From Cyclobacteriaceae bacterium (GTDB taxonomy: Bacteria; Bacteroidota; Bacteroidia; Cytophagales; Cyclobacteriaceae): a DNA stretch of 53,868 nucleotides. The stretch covers positions 1 through 53,868 of the forward strand of contig JAHEGY010000019.1 of NCBI GenBank assembly GCA_024644875.1, read 5' to 3'. Positions 1 through 9,805 of the stretch are shown here, piece after piece. A model generated the notes under the pieces. The model searched no databases, was not told where the DNA came from, and saw nothing but the letters and a program-made list of their open reading frames with translations. Within the stretch, counting starts at the first letter, position 1, and each line of letters opens with the position of its first letter. The position numbers and the translations under genes were made by a program.

Positions 1-3000
1 TTCCTGAAACACCTGGTACAAATCCAGGAGAAGTGAATTATTTATTCACCTGGTATGAGGACCAGGTAGCCGCTCCGGACCTGTTTGTGACAGGAAATGT
101 ACTGGATACTACGACCTATGCCGGAACCCAGGCAGGCACTTATTATTTTATGGCATTGCGGGATAATGATGCCAATGAACCCGGAGAAGGCTGTGAAACG
201 GCTCCATTCCAGGCAGATATCGACGATATAAGTGAAGATCCTTTATTGGCGCTTACGATGACAGCTAACCAGTCATGTGATACGACGGTGGTTGCCAGTG
301 GTGCGATCAGGGCAATTGTAACACCGGCGTTGAATAGCATAGACAGGTTTAATTACACATGGACGGCTTTCCCAACCGATAGACCGGATCAATATGTTGA
401 TACAGATAGTCTCGATGTGACATTTGCCAACAGAAGCTTTGGACAATATACACTGCAAATAGAAGATGTCTTTACACGATGTATTGCTGCCAGTTCGATA
501 ACCGTAACTAATAATCCATTTACCCCAATTATTGATAATACAGATTATCTGGTCAATGACCAATCGGTATGTTTTAATGATGGAAGTGTGATTGTGTTTG
601 GTATATTCCCGGGTGATACTTCGCAGTATGATTTTGCCTGGTATGAAGGTGCAACGAATTTAAATAATGACATTTCAATCGCAGGGGTAACGGATGGTAT
701 TCTTGATACAACGACATACGCGTCAATTCAGGCAGGTGATTATTATTTCTCAGCTACAAATGTAGATTCCACCCTTGCAATAGGTTATGGATGCGAAACA
801 GCACCTATATTGGCAACAATCAATGATGTAAGTGTTGATCCGGTCATAACCTTGGTTTCTACAGCAAACCAGAATTGTGACTTAGGCTTTGCTAATGGTA
901 CTATTTTAGCAGATGTAACAACAAATGGTATCCCCGGACCTTCATACAGCTATACTTTAAGCTCCGGTGTTCTTGGATCACCCATTGATTCCTTACTGAA
1001 TGATGCGCAGGTATTTTATGATAGCTTGAGACCGGGGAACTATAATGTATATGTCATTGACGATATAACACAATGTGTAGCGAACAGGAGCATGACCGTG
1101 GATGATAGCCCGGTTTTCATAGAAGTTACTGATATTAACTTTACTGTTACTGATCAGATATATTGTGCTCCTGACGGCAGTATAGTCATAGATGATATTA
1201 CTGAGAACAGTATTTCACAAAATCTGGCCGATTATACCTATGTCTGGTATCAGGGAGAAAGTAATTTAAATGGGAACAGTCCCATTGGTGGAGTCCTTGA
1301 TAGTTACTTAGATACTACGAATTTTGCCACAATCGGGGCCGGAGATTACTATTTTACAGTAACAAAACTGGCATCTGCAGCCAGGCCAGGGGTAGGTTGT
1401 GAAAGTGCACCCCTCAGAGCTGATATTTTCGATCTTCATACGGATCCTAATGTATTCTTTAACCTGGAGACCAATACGAGCTGTGATCCAGCTAATCCAA
1501 ATGGCGTTGTTATAGCCACATCATTTGAAAATGATGGGACCGACACGGATATATATTCATTTGTATGGGCATACAATGGCGGAGCGCTCCCTGCCGGAGT
1601 AGTCCAGGATGATAGTCTGAATACAAGTCAGTTGTCTATGGCACCTGAAGGACAATATCAGTTGATCGTAACCAATACATCAAGGACACAATGTTTCGTT
1701 AACGGTGGAACCACATTGGATATTGATCAATACGCAGAAGTTCCAAACATCATCGTTGTTGATGTAACCGATCCGCTGTTCTGTTATCCTACTGGTGCGC
1801 TTGAAGTAACTGAGATAACGGTCAATGGCCAACCAGCCAATGTAAATGATTTCGCTTATGACTGGTACCAGAGTAATTTCACGCCTGGCGATCTTATACT
1901 GGACAGCCTGGGTAATCCGGTGACCAGTTCGTTATTATCAGATATATATCCCAACATTTATTACGTAATTGCCAGAGACACCATCACTCTTTGTGAGTCA
2001 CCACCAAAAGAAGCTGTGGTGTCTGATGCGAATATTGTTTATCCGGTGATTCATATTACACAATCTGCTCCTCAGACAAGTTGCGATCCGATGCAGCCAA
2101 ATGCCTCACTTATGGCAACCGCAGATGGAGGAAATGACGATACCAATCCAAATTATCAATTTACGTGGTTTAATAGCCTGGATGGTTCCGGATCTCCGAT
2201 AGGTACAACAAGTACAATATATGGATTGGGAGCTGACGATTTTTCTGTTTCCGTATTTAACATGGTCACAGGATGTAGCGCATTGGATTACTACATTACT
2301 GAAGATGACATATTAAATAGCCTTCCTGTGGTCTCAGTAGCAGCTGCTCCACAGACAAACTGCGTGGTGGATAATGGAAGTATATCAGCACAAGTTATTA
2401 ATTATACAGGCAACTTCCGTTTTGACTGGTACATAGGCGATGGAGTTGGAACGGTTGTAGATTTTACTGGGCAGTCGATTAGTCCATTACCTCCCGGATA
2501 TTATACGGTTACTGCCACAGAACTGGATACCACTTATTGTAGCTCTGAACCAGTAGTAGTAGAGATAAAGGATGAAAGAATGGCACCGGAGGTAATGATC
2601 GCGGAGGACAATCCTTTGACCAATTGCTGGATCACGGATCCGAACGGACAGTTCAGCGCGACTGTAAATGGTATGGTAGGAGGATATACTTTTGAATGGT
2701 ATGTAGGTACAGATACTATAGGCATTCCGGATCATGTGGAGGCGACCTATTCAGGATTATCACCGCAATCTTATACCCTGGTCGTAACAGATAACCTTAC
2801 CAATTGTGCTGTTGTGCGATCTGTTGATCTGACTGACAGTACAATAGCGCCTCCTGTCGCCGATCCGGAAGTAGTTCAACACTTGCTGAGTTGTATTGAA
2901 CTTGATGGTTGGGTGCGGGCCTCGGTTGGTGGAAATACAATAGATTATACTTTTGACTGGTCAGACGGATCATCAGTAAATAATCCCCCCGACTGGGCGG

Positions 3001-3635
3001 GTATAAATTACAGGGATCTGGATGCCGGAGTCTATACGGTTACTGCACAGGATATTATTACGGGTTGTATTTCAGATGGTCGACAGGTAGAAGTACTGGA
3101 CCAAAGGGAAATGCCAATGTTTACTTTCGATGTGGTGCCAGCTCGTTGCGAAAATTCTGATGGAAGTGTTGAAATTATATGGGAAAACGATGTACCAATT
3201 GGAAATACCACCTGGTATGATTCTGAAACAGGTCAGCATATAGAAACCGGTAGTGCCATATATGAATATCCTCCAGGGTGGTATGAAGTCGTAGTAACTT
3301 CTGCCTATGGATGTGAAGAGATTCAGGAAGTAGAAATACCGACTGAGATATTTGAATTCAATGGTGTGTCAGCGAATGGCGATGGACGAAACGACTATTT
3401 TGATATTGCCTGTATTTCTATGTTCCCTGATAACCATGTGAGAATTTATAACCGAGCAGGACAACTGGTTTATGAAGAATTTGGATATAATAATATGGAT
3501 AAAGCTTTTACAGGCATTGGTGAAAATGGAATGTATCTCGCCGGACGAGAATTGCCTGACGGAACGTATTTCTATATAATAGACAAGAGGGACGGTTCGG
3601 ATGCAATCGCCGGATACCTGGAACTAATCAGATAA
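1..3635 (+). CDS. Giant T9SS-secreted repeat protein with C-terminal type B sorting domain (5' end outside window)
   Basis: The frame is open from the first bases of the window, so the true start lies upstream; the GTG at 33 is only the first internal start-like codon. The protein is a chain of Cys-containing, Ig/SprB-like beta domains. Three close copies of a roughly 200-residue unit can be followed by their LDTTxxA and GCE(T/S)AP motifs, beginning near 105, 703 and 1309, and more diverged copies follow. The last 95 residues (from about 3350) carry the NGDGRND motif and the VRIYNRAGQLVYE and DGTYFY strands of the gliding-motility-associated C-terminal domain (CHU_C, TIGR04131). That domain directs export by the type IX system and attachment at the cell surface. 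The gene ends 3 bp before a PorP/SprF gene, the usual partner of such cargo. Likely an adhesin or gliding filament. Family call is secure; ligand unknown. Confidence 0.9.
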   Translation, partial: PETPGTNPGEVNYLFTWYEDQVAAPDLFVTGNVLDTTTYAGTQAGTYYFMALRDNDANEPGEGCETAPFQADIDDISEDPLLALTMTANQSCDTTVVASGAIRAIVTPALNSIDRFNYTWTAFPTDRPDQYVDTDSLDVTFANRSFGQYTLQIEDVFTRCIAASSITVTNNPFTPIIDNTDYLVNDQSVCFNDGSVIVFGIFPGDTSQYDFAWYEGATNLNNDISIAGVTDGILDTTTYASIQAGDYYFSATNVDSTLAIGYGCETAPILATINDVSVDPVITLVSTANQNCDLGFANGTILADVTTNGIPGPSYSYTLSSGVLGSPIDSLLNDAQVFYDSLRPGNYNVYVIDDITQCVANRSMTVDDSPVFIEVTDINFTVTDQIYCAPDGSIVIDDITENSISQNLADYTYVWYQGESNLNGNSPIGGVLDSYLDTTNFATIGAGDYYFTVTKLASAARPGVGCESAPLRADIFDLHTDPNVFFNLETNTSCDPANPNGVVIATSFENDGTDTDIYSFVWAYNGGALPAGVVQDDSLNTSQLSMAPEGQYQLIVTNTSRTQCFVNGGTTLDIDQYAEVPNIIVVDVTDPLFCYPTGALEVTEITVNGQPANVNDFAYDWYQSNFTPGDLILDSLGNPVTSSLLSDIYPNIYYVIARDTITLCESPPKEAVVSDANIVYPVIHITQSAPQTSCDPMQPNASLMATADGGNDDTNPNYQFTWFNSLDGSGSPIGTTSTIYGLGADDFSVSVFNMVTGCSALDYYITEDDILNSLPVVSVAAAPQTNCVVDNGSISAQVINYTGNFRFDWYIGDGVGTVVDFTGQSISPLPPGYYTVTATELDTTYCSSEPVVVEIKDERMAPEVMIAEDNPLTNCWITDPNGQFSATVNGMVGGYTFEWYVGTDTIGIPDHVEATYSGLSPQSYTLVVTDNLTNCAVVRSVDLTDSTIAPPVADPEVVQHLLSCIELDGWVRASVGGNTIDYTFDWSDGSSVNNPPDWAGINYRDLDAGVYTVTAQDIITGCISDGRQVEVLDQREMPMFTFDVVPARCENSDGSVEIIWENDVPIGNTTWYDSETGQHIETGSAIYEYPPGWYEVVVTSAYGCEEIQEVEIPTEIFEFNGVSANGDGRNDYFDIACISMFPDNHVRIYNRAGQLVYEEFGYNNMDKAFTGIGENGMYLAGRELPDGTYFYIIDKRDGSDAIAGYLELIR
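105..1500 (+). repeat. Tandem units of about 600 bp within the giant surface protein gene
   Basis: Three units start near 105, 703 and 1309 (spacing 598 and 606 bp). Each encodes an LDTT(T/N)(Y/F)A...(Y)YF block, then GCE(T/S)AP and about 25 residues later a (A/T)NQ(S/N)CD or TNTSCD block. Protein similarity is clear and the DNA has diverged, so this is old domain duplication, not a recent tandem array. Confidence 0.75.
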
Positions 3636-3638
3636 AAC

Positions 3639-4565
3639 ATGAAGAAAAAGATTTTCTATATTATTCTATTGCTGGTGGTTTTCTCCGGAAACCTTAAGGG
3701 ACAACCCCATCCTGTTTCTTCATTGTATATGTTTGATCAATTGCTGATTAATCCGGCATTCAGTGGGGTTCCGGTACAGTTTAGTGCAACCTTTATACAT
3801 CGTGATCAATGGGTAAACCTGCCGGGTGCTCCTAAAACCAACTCCTTCACCGTGCAGTCTTCTTTCTTCAATGCCAAAGTAGGTGTTGGATTGATCTTTA
3901 CCAATGACAAAATTGGTATTCACGATGATTATGGGATCTATGCCACTTATGCATATCATTTGCCTATAACGGATAAATCCAAATTATCAATGGGATTACA
4001 GGCTGGCTTCAATCATTTATCAAGTGATTTTACTAAGTTAAACATTCGCGATATGAGCGATCCAAACCTGTTTGGACGGGTAACCAAGATGAATCCAAAT
4101 TTTGGCGCCGGATTGTATTATTATTCAGAGAATTTTTATATGGGATTTTCTGTGCCATTCATGCTTGAGAATAAGCTCGTGGATGTTGAGAGTGTCCTGA
4201 GTGAAGCCAAACAATCGCGGAACTATTACCTGAACGGCGGATATACTTTTGAACCAAATCCTAATTTTAAAGTCACACCGTCAATGCTGGTCAGGTTCCA
4301 GGAGGGAGCCCCGCTGGGCGTAGATATAAATGTGATGACTTCATATAAGGAAATTGTTGGATTGGGTATGTCCTATCGTAGTAATGATGCTTTTATATTT
4401 TTATTTCAGTTGAGGTTGTTCCAGAACCTGCACCTGGGATATGCTTATGATTATACACTATCGGACCTGAACCAGTATTCAAGAGGATCCCATGAGATCC
4501 TGTTGAATTATAGATTCCGGATTCCGGGAATACATAAGGGGCTGTTATGTCCGGCATATTTCTAA
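3639..4565 (+). CDS. PorP/SprF family type IX secretion membrane protein
   Basis: 308 residues with a signal peptide (hydrophobic residues 5-17, cleavage near GQ at 21-22). The mature part starts with the family hallmark: a stretch around YMFDQLLINPAFSG, then the HRDQWVNLPGAP motif. These are diagnostic of PorP/SprF outer-membrane proteins. Alternating beta strands fill the rest, and the protein ends in an aromatic residue. SprF-like proteins are needed for secretion or surface attachment of a specific cognate cargo such as SprB; here that cargo is the gene ending 3 bp upstream, so the two are almost certainly co-transcribed. Length is normal for the family. Family call is firm; pairing with the upstream cargo is inferred from the tight spacing. 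Confidence 0.93.
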   Translation: MKKKIFYIILLLVVFSGNLKGQPHPVSSLYMFDQLLINPAFSGVPVQFSATFIHRDQWVNLPGAPKTNSFTVQSSFFNAKVGVGLIFTNDKIGIHDDYGIYATYAYHLPITDKSKLSMGLQAGFNHLSSDFTKLNIRDMSDPNLFGRVTKMNPNFGAGLYYYSENFYMGFSVPFMLENKLVDVESVLSEAKQSRNYYLNGGYTFEPNPNFKVTPSMLVRFQEGAPLGVDINVMTSYKEIVGLGMSYRSNDAFIFLFQLRLFQNLHLGYAYDYTLSDLNQYSRGSHEILLNYRFRIPGIHKGLLCPAYF

Positions 4566-4675
4566 TAAATTTTCTTCTTTCGGAATAGATCAAGAATTAT
4601 CTTACGGATAAATAATTAGCCTATTTACAGGATAATTGAATCCTTAAGAAGGGTCTATTATCAATCTTACAGTTT

Positions 4676-5074
4676 ATGAAATTATTTATACCCATTTTCT
4701 TATTCTGGATCCTGGCAGAATTATTCCCTCTGCTGGTTTATGCTCAGAATATAAGTAAATATGAGATTATGGGGAGATGGGAGGTGGTGAAGGTAACGGA
4801 GAACGAGAAAGATATAACCGCCTCAATGGATAAGAATGCCCAGCGATGGATAGAATTTATCAGTGATGACCGGTATAATAGCGATGGTTACCCCTTTAAC
4901 AGGTATGAAGGAGAATATCTGTTGGATGAAGATACCGGATCATTAATTCTCAAATCGGGATTAACAAGCTCAAAAGGTATGAAATGGAAAGCCAGTTATG
5001 ATGGAGAATTCCTGATTTTACAAGGAACAGGTCAATTGGAATTATATAAATTCTTCCTTAGAAAAACGTTTTAA
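4676..5074 (+). CDS. Small secreted lipocalin-like protein
   Basis: 132 residues with a signal peptide (residues 1-23, ending VYAQN). The mature part begins with the lipocalin-like pattern I-x-GRWEVVKV, followed by a WIEFISDDRY strand, a GEYLLDEDTG turn and an LILQGTGQLELYKF end. This resembles the short lipocalin-like domains common in Bacteroidota periplasmic and lipoprotein-type proteins, although no lipobox cysteine is present. It lies 110 bp after the PorP/SprF gene on the same strand and is convergent with the ABC permease downstream. No substrate can be suggested. Gene call is good; fold assignment is moderate. Confidence 0.7.
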   Translation: MKLFIPIFLFWILAELFPLLVYAQNISKYEIMGRWEVVKVTENEKDITASMDKNAQRWIEFISDDRYNSDGYPFNRYEGEYLLDEDTGSLILKSGLTSSKGMKWKASYDGEFLILQGTGQLELYKFFLRKTF

Positions 5075-5116
5075 CATTAACCAAGATCCATCTTATCCAC
5101 TCCTCAGGGAATTATT

Positions 5117-5160
5117 TTATTCATCCCCAGAGAAAGAATTTATTCATCCCTCAAAGAATT
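5117..5160. repeat. Imperfect tandem duplication at the 3' end of the ABC permease gene
   Basis: Two adjacent copies, 5117-5140 and 5140-5160, share TTATTCATCCC...AAAGAATT. Read on the minus strand, the first encodes the C-terminal NSLRDE-stop of the permease and the second repeats it just beyond the stop with small changes (NSFSGDE-stop). It looks like a small slippage duplication of the gene terminus. Confidence 0.6.
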
Positions 5161-7590
5161 TACCGGGTTGGAAACAGCAGCTTTTAATGATTGATACGTA
5201 ACAGTAAACCAGGCAATTACCAGGGAGATTAAACCGGAAATAATATATATCCATATTCCGGGGACCGCTTTATATGCAAATCCTTCCAACCATAGTTTTA
5301 CCACATACCATGCTATTGGCGAGGCAATTAAAAAGGCGATTAATACCAGTTTTCCAAAATCTTTTGAAAACATCATTATGATGCTAAACACCGAGGCTCC
5401 CAGCACTTTTCTTATACCTATTTCTTTAATTCTTTTTTCCGCGGTAAAGGACGCCAGTGCAAACAGGCCAAGACTGGCAATAAATATAGCTAGCAATGCA
5501 AAAACGCTGAATAACTGACCAGTTTTCTGGTCTGTCTCATACATAATTGTAAATTCATCATCCAGAAATGAATATTGAAATGGCTGGTCCGCTGCAATTT
5601 CTTTCCAGTTTGTTTCCAGGGCATTTATAACAGCTTTTGTATCCGAACTGTTGAACCTGAATGATGTTTTTCCTGTGCTTTTTTCCAGTATCATACAGAG
5701 TGATCCGATATTCTCTTTTAATGATTTCCAGTGAAAATTTTCAACAACTCCAATGATCCTGTAAGTTAATACGGCATTCGGATCAAAGGAATCAACATTT
5801 TGAATATTGGAGAAGGTTTGTATTTCCTGACCGATTGGGTTCTCCCAGCCTAAAACCTCTGCAGCTTTCTCATTGATTATTATCCCGGTTGAATCACTTG
5901 GGAAATCCCTGGAGAAATCTCTTCCCTTTATAATCTTCATCTCAAGTGTTGATATATAGTCGTGGTCAATTCGCCATTGCTGCAAGTTTATTGAATTATC
6001 AGCAGTGGACTGACCTTTTTTAAAGAAACTGGTATTATTTCGGTTTGAATTTGAAACCGGAAGAAATCCTGAAATGGTTCCTGATTTAATTAGTGGATTT
6101 TTGATCATTTCATTTTTGAATGATTCTAACTGTTTATCAATAACATAAGTGTCATGTATAACAATGACCTGATCTTTATTGAATCCCAGTTTCTTGTTTT
6201 GTATATAATTCAATTGGTTATAAACCGCTATGGTTCCTATAATTAAAATGATAGATATCGAAAATTGAAATATCACAAGAATGTTGCGAATCAATCCGCT
6301 ATTTGAGCCTTTAGAGATCGTTCCACTTAATATGGCGACAGGCCGGTAAGAGGAAAGGAAGAAAGCAGGATATATGCCGGCCATTAATCCAATGGTAATA
6401 CTTCCAACTAAAATGATTGTCCAGAAAACCAATGATGTATAGGGAATATGTACTTCAACACCCGCAAGGTTATTAAATGAAGGGAGTAAAATTTGTGTTA
6501 GCAATATTGCTATGACCACACCAACAAGTGATATCAATATCGATTCAGACAGGAATAATCTGATTAAATGAATTCTGTATGAACCAAGCACCTTGCGTAT
6601 CCCAACTTCTTTCGAACGGTCGGCTGATCTGGCGGTTGACAGGTTCATGAAATTCACACAGGCCAGGATGAGGATAAATAACGCAATAGCAGAAAAAATA
6701 TAAACATACTTGATATCGCTGTTCGGGCTGATCTCGGCTACCAGGTCTGATTCAAGATGTATTGAAGTAAGTGGTTGTAAAAATAAATAAGCCTTATTTC
6801 CCTGTTGTTCGAATTCTTCCATCGTGAATCCCATGATCTGCTTGACCTGTTGGCCGGCAAATTTCCTGAACATATCACTAATCTTATCAAGGACAAGTTC
6901 AGGATCAGATCCTTCAGCCATCACAAAATAAGTATGAAAGTTATTACTGATCCACATTTCGCTTTTGCTTTCTTCAAGGCCTTTCATGGATAGCATTACA
7001 TCGAAATTGAAATGGGAATTATCAGGTATATCCTCAAAGATGCCCGTAACTTTAACCGTTTTAAAATTGTTTAGTATCAGGGATTGATTGATAGGATCTT
7101 CATCGTTAAAGTATTTCCTGGCTGCTGATTGACTTAAAATTACTGAATTCGGATCTTCCAGGCATTTTTCCTCATTTCCTTTGATCAAAGGGATATCAAA
7201 AACACTAAAAACACTTGGATCGGACCATATCACGCCGTCCTGCTTAATGCTTTCGCTTTCCGGATCATCCCTTTTTATCAGAAAACTTCCCCAACTTCTA
7301 AACCTTGTTGAAGAAACCGCTTCCGGTATTTCCTCTATTAGAGCTTTGGCCAGTGGGGCAGGGGCAACGGCATATCTATCTTCCTTTCCCCCAAACTTCA
7401 AATGGAATCCGACCCTGTATATCTGTCCTGAATGTTCATGGTGTTTGTCATAGCTAAGCTCATGATGTACGTACAAGGAAATTAGTATTATACAGGATAA
7501 ACCAATAGCTAATCCACTTATGTTTATTAGTGAATAGAATTTTTGCTTAATAAGATTTCTGAGAGCGACCTTAATATAGTTGTTAATCAT
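5140..7590 (-). CDS. Orphan FtsX/MacB-type ABC transporter permease
   Basis: About 816 residues, starting at the ATG at 7590; two upstream in-frame GTG/TTG codons are less likely because family members begin M(I/L)xNYxKxALRN. It has the Bacteroidota two-half layout: an N-terminal membrane segment at about 20-40, a large MacB_PCD-like periplasmic domain, three to four membrane segments at about 285-440, a second periplasmic domain, and three C-terminal segments. FtsX signatures RSADRSKEVGIRKVLGS and EKRIKEIGIRKVLGAS occur once in each half. No ATPase gene is adjacent, which is usual for this group; the ATPase is probably shared. Such proteins are mechanotransmitters or exporters of peptides, lipoproteins or drugs, and the substrate here is unknown. 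It reads away from the pantothenate kinase gene. Confidence 0.88.
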   Translation of the reverse strand: MINNYIKVALRNLIKQKFYSLINISGLAIGLSCIILISLYVHHELSYDKHHEHSGQIYRVGFHLKFGGKEDRYAVAPAPLAKALIEEIPEAVSSTRFRSWGSFLIKRDDPESESIKQDGVIWSDPSVFSVFDIPLIKGNEEKCLEDPNSVILSQSAARKYFNDEDPINQSLILNNFKTVKVTGIFEDIPDNSHFNFDVMLSMKGLEESKSEMWISNNFHTYFVMAEGSDPELVLDKISDMFRKFAGQQVKQIMGFTMEEFEQQGNKAYLFLQPLTSIHLESDLVAEISPNSDIKYVYIFSAIALFILILACVNFMNLSTARSADRSKEVGIRKVLGSYRIHLIRLFLSESILISLVGVVIAILLTQILLPSFNNLAGVEVHIPYTSLVFWTIILVGSITIGLMAGIYPAFFLSSYRPVAILSGTISKGSNSGLIRNILVIFQFSISIILIIGTIAVYNQLNYIQNKKLGFNKDQVIVIHDTYVIDKQLESFKNEMIKNPLIKSGTISGFLPVSNSNRNNTSFFKKGQSTADNSINLQQWRIDHDYISTLEMKIIKGRDFSRDFPSDSTGIIINEKAAEVLGWENPIGQEIQTFSNIQNVDSFDPNAVLTYRIIGVVENFHWKSLKENIGSLCMILEKSTGKTSFRFNSSDTKAVINALETNWKEIAADQPFQYSFLDDEFTIMYETDQKTGQLFSVFALLAIFIASLGLFALASFTAEKRIKEIGIRKVLGASVFSIIMMFSKDFGKLVLIAFLIASPIAWYVVKLWLEGFAYKAVPGIWIYIISGLISLVIAWFTVTYQSLKAAVSNPVNSLRDE

Positions 7591-7728
7591 CACCAAGCTT
7601 TTTAAGTAACTTATAAATACAGGATCCTTTAGTTTTTAGACTTCATCAGGCAATCCAGGTTACATAATCGGCCAAAAATTTTTTTTTCGAACTTAATTTT
7701 TGAATTTTACAAAAATTAAATCTCAATC

Positions 7729-8544
7729 ATGATCATTGGAATTGATATTGGAGGAACCACTACAGATATTGTTGGCCTCAAGGACGGGGATATAATAAAT
7801 CCTCTGACAGTTAAAGCAGATGATCCTATCACTTCAGCTGCGGGTGCATTAGGTAAGTTTCTCGAAACCTTGAATATATCCCTCAATGAAATTAAGATCA
7901 TCTCTGCGACCGGAGTGGGGTCCAGTAAAGTGAAGGATAACCTTTTTGGAATTCCTGTGAAAGTGGTGGATGAGTTCCATGCCATAGGAACAGCGGGATC
8001 ATTCCTTTCAGGATTGAATAAGGCAGTGGTAGTGAGTATGGGTACAGGTACAGCCCTGGTAACTGTAGACGGTCCAGATATAGTGCACTGGGGTGGAAGT
8101 GGAGTTGGGGGAGGTACCCTGATTGGACTTGCCGGGAAAATGCTGAATATAAAAAGCCTGGATACGCTGGTGGATAAAGCTATGAGAGGAAATCTTGAAA
8201 ACGTGGACCTAACTGTCGGAGATATTGCAGGTGGTGCGCTTGATAATCTCCCGGCATCTATCACGGCTTCGAATTTTGGAAAAATGTCAGACCAGGCCAT
8301 GGATGAAGATATTGCATTGGCCATAATAAACCTGGTCGCTCAGACCATAGGCGTTATGGGAATAGCCGCTGCCAGGGCAAGCAACATTCAGGATATTATA
8401 TTAACCGGGAAACTTGCAGGAATAGCGCCTTTGAAGTCTGTTCTTGAAAGAGTTGCCGACCTGTATAATACTAAATTTATAATCCCTGATAATGCCGGTT
8501 TTGCAACAGCGATTGGTGCCGCAATATTTATTGACAGGTCATAG
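7729..8544 (+). CDS. coaW: Type II pantothenate kinase
   Basis: 271 residues, the size of Staphylococcus CoaW. It has an actin-like ATPase fold with the phosphate-1 loop GIDIGGTTTD at 4-13, the catalytic-type glutamate in VDEFHAIG (E82), the phosphate-2 loop MGTGTAL at 104-110 and the GGSGVGGGT loop at 122-130. The ASNFGK motif further on is typical of type II PanK. The enzyme phosphorylates pantothenate, the first committed step of coenzyme A synthesis, in the cytoplasm. Bacteroidota more often carry the unrelated type III enzyme CoaX, so this may be an alternative or acquired form. It stands alone, divergent from the ABC permease and convergent with the outer-membrane barrel gene. A related ROK or BadF/BadG ATPase is the main alternative. 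Confidence 0.85.
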   Translation: MIIGIDIGGTTTDIVGLKDGDIINPLTVKADDPITSAAGALGKFLETLNISLNEIKIISATGVGSSKVKDNLFGIPVKVVDEFHAIGTAGSFLSGLNKAVVVSMGTGTALVTVDGPDIVHWGGSGVGGGTLIGLAGKMLNIKSLDTLVDKAMRGNLENVDLTVGDIAGGALDNLPASITASNFGKMSDQAMDEDIALAIINLVAQTIGVMGIAAARASNIQDIILTGKLAGIAPLKSVLERVADLYNTKFIIPDNAGFATAIGAAIFIDRS

Positions 8545-8614
8545 GGATTAATTATGGGATTTTTCTATATGGAAGAGACAGAACGGAAACTCCGCGTGAA
8601 ACGTCAGGACAGGA

Positions 8615-9790
8615 TCAGAAACTCCATCTGAACCGCCAGTATAGCAAGTTTGGCAAGTCTCCATATTGTGTGTTTTCATCTCCCAGGAAGAACTGAGCAA
8701 ATAATAATAGTTCCAGGTTATCTTTCAACGAGAAAGTAAAGCCCGGACCAAAAAACAGAGACCCATCAAAAGGATTGACTATCGCTGCAAAATTTCCATT
8801 GAATAAAGGTGTGAAAGGATAAGTGATCTGTCCAAAGATCTCTGCCCTCGAAGGTGTGAGGCTCTGGGCTGTAGTTCCGCCTAGAAGTACCTCTTCATTA
8901 AACCTGATATCTTCCGTATTCCCCTGGCTGTTAAAGATGATCGATAGTTGACTGTATAGTTGATTCTTAAATGTGTAATCCCCTGATATCGAAAAAACAA
9001 CCTGATGCCGGTTGGTAACTGTGTCATCATTACTATAAAAGTATGAAACTTCCCCCCTGAAGGCTCCGCCACCAAGATTCCCGGACCAGCCTGATCCAAT
9101 GACCCAGTCATTTCTAACATACCCGCCTAAAAACTGGAAATCATACTGCCATTTATTGAACTCATAAAGACCCGAAAACGCCATGGCCTCAACCGAATCC
9201 GCCAATTGATAAACCAGCTCCGCATGAGAAGTGTAGCCGGTATAATATTTTGTCCGGACAGCATCACTTCCTGGCCTTTCTTCATAGTCAAAATCAAAAT
9301 ATGAGTAGGCATTAAAAAGATCGTTGGGGTTCCAGATCAGGTTCTTGCCCCAGTTGATCCGCTGCCTTCCAACAGTAGCTTCAAAATTGTTTTTCTGATA
9401 ATTGATATATAACCGGTCAATGGTGGTGTTTAAAACATAGGAGCCGCCTTCTATCCAGTTAAATGACAGATCAAAAAATCCCGGGTCATTGGTGAGGTTA
9501 TCGATATAGTCAGAACTTAACTTAATGAAATCACCGTATATAAAACGGTTTCTGATACCTGCCACTATCTTCCAGTCATCCCCGGGATAATATCTCAGGT
9601 TGAAGCGGTTATGGATAAGATTATCAATCAACCAGGTCTCCTGAAAATCATCATATGCTACGGTCTGCAGGAACTTGAGGTACCCATCATATGTGAATTT
9701 CTTCGGTTTATATCCCTGACCATTTATTTCTGAGGAAAATAACCCGATAAAACAAATGAGAATAAAGAAAGATTTTAAAAAATGTTTCAT
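8615..9790 (-). CDS. Outer-membrane beta-barrel protein of the LolA-ABC operon
   Basis: 391 residues with a signal peptide ending near NGQG (residues 22-25). The mature protein is a run of amphipathic beta strands ending in WRFRWSF, a typical C-terminal aromatic barrel signal. A GRQRINWG motif followed by WNPNDLFN recalls the strand-turn motif of DUF1302-type porin-like barrels that accompany LolA-like (DUF1329) proteins and RND exporters in Proteobacteria. It is the last gene of a minus-strand operon, 15 bp after the LolD-like ATPase gene. In that context it is probably the outer-membrane receiver or exit channel of the transport line. The barrel is clear; the DUF1302 relationship is suggested by motif only. 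Confidence 0.78.
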   Translation of the reverse strand: MKHFLKSFFILICFIGLFSSEINGQGYKPKKFTYDGYLKFLQTVAYDDFQETWLIDNLIHNRFNLRYYPGDDWKIVAGIRNRFIYGDFIKLSSDYIDNLTNDPGFFDLSFNWIEGGSYVLNTTIDRLYINYQKNNFEATVGRQRINWGKNLIWNPNDLFNAYSYFDFDYEERPGSDAVRTKYYTGYTSHAELVYQLADSVEAMAFSGLYEFNKWQYDFQFLGGYVRNDWVIGSGWSGNLGGGAFRGEVSYFYSNDDTVTNRHQVVFSISGDYTFKNQLYSQLSIIFNSQGNTEDIRFNEEVLLGGTTAQSLTPSRAEIFGQITYPFTPLFNGNFAAIVNPFDGSLFFGPGFTFSLKDNLELLLFAQFFLGDENTQYGDLPNLLYWRFRWSF

Positions 9791-9805
9791 TATATCAGCT
9801 GAAAA

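Noticed and set aside
143-563. Minus-strand frames inside the giant repeat gene
   Set aside because: They lie antisense to a strongly coding frame with domain signatures and have no family pattern.
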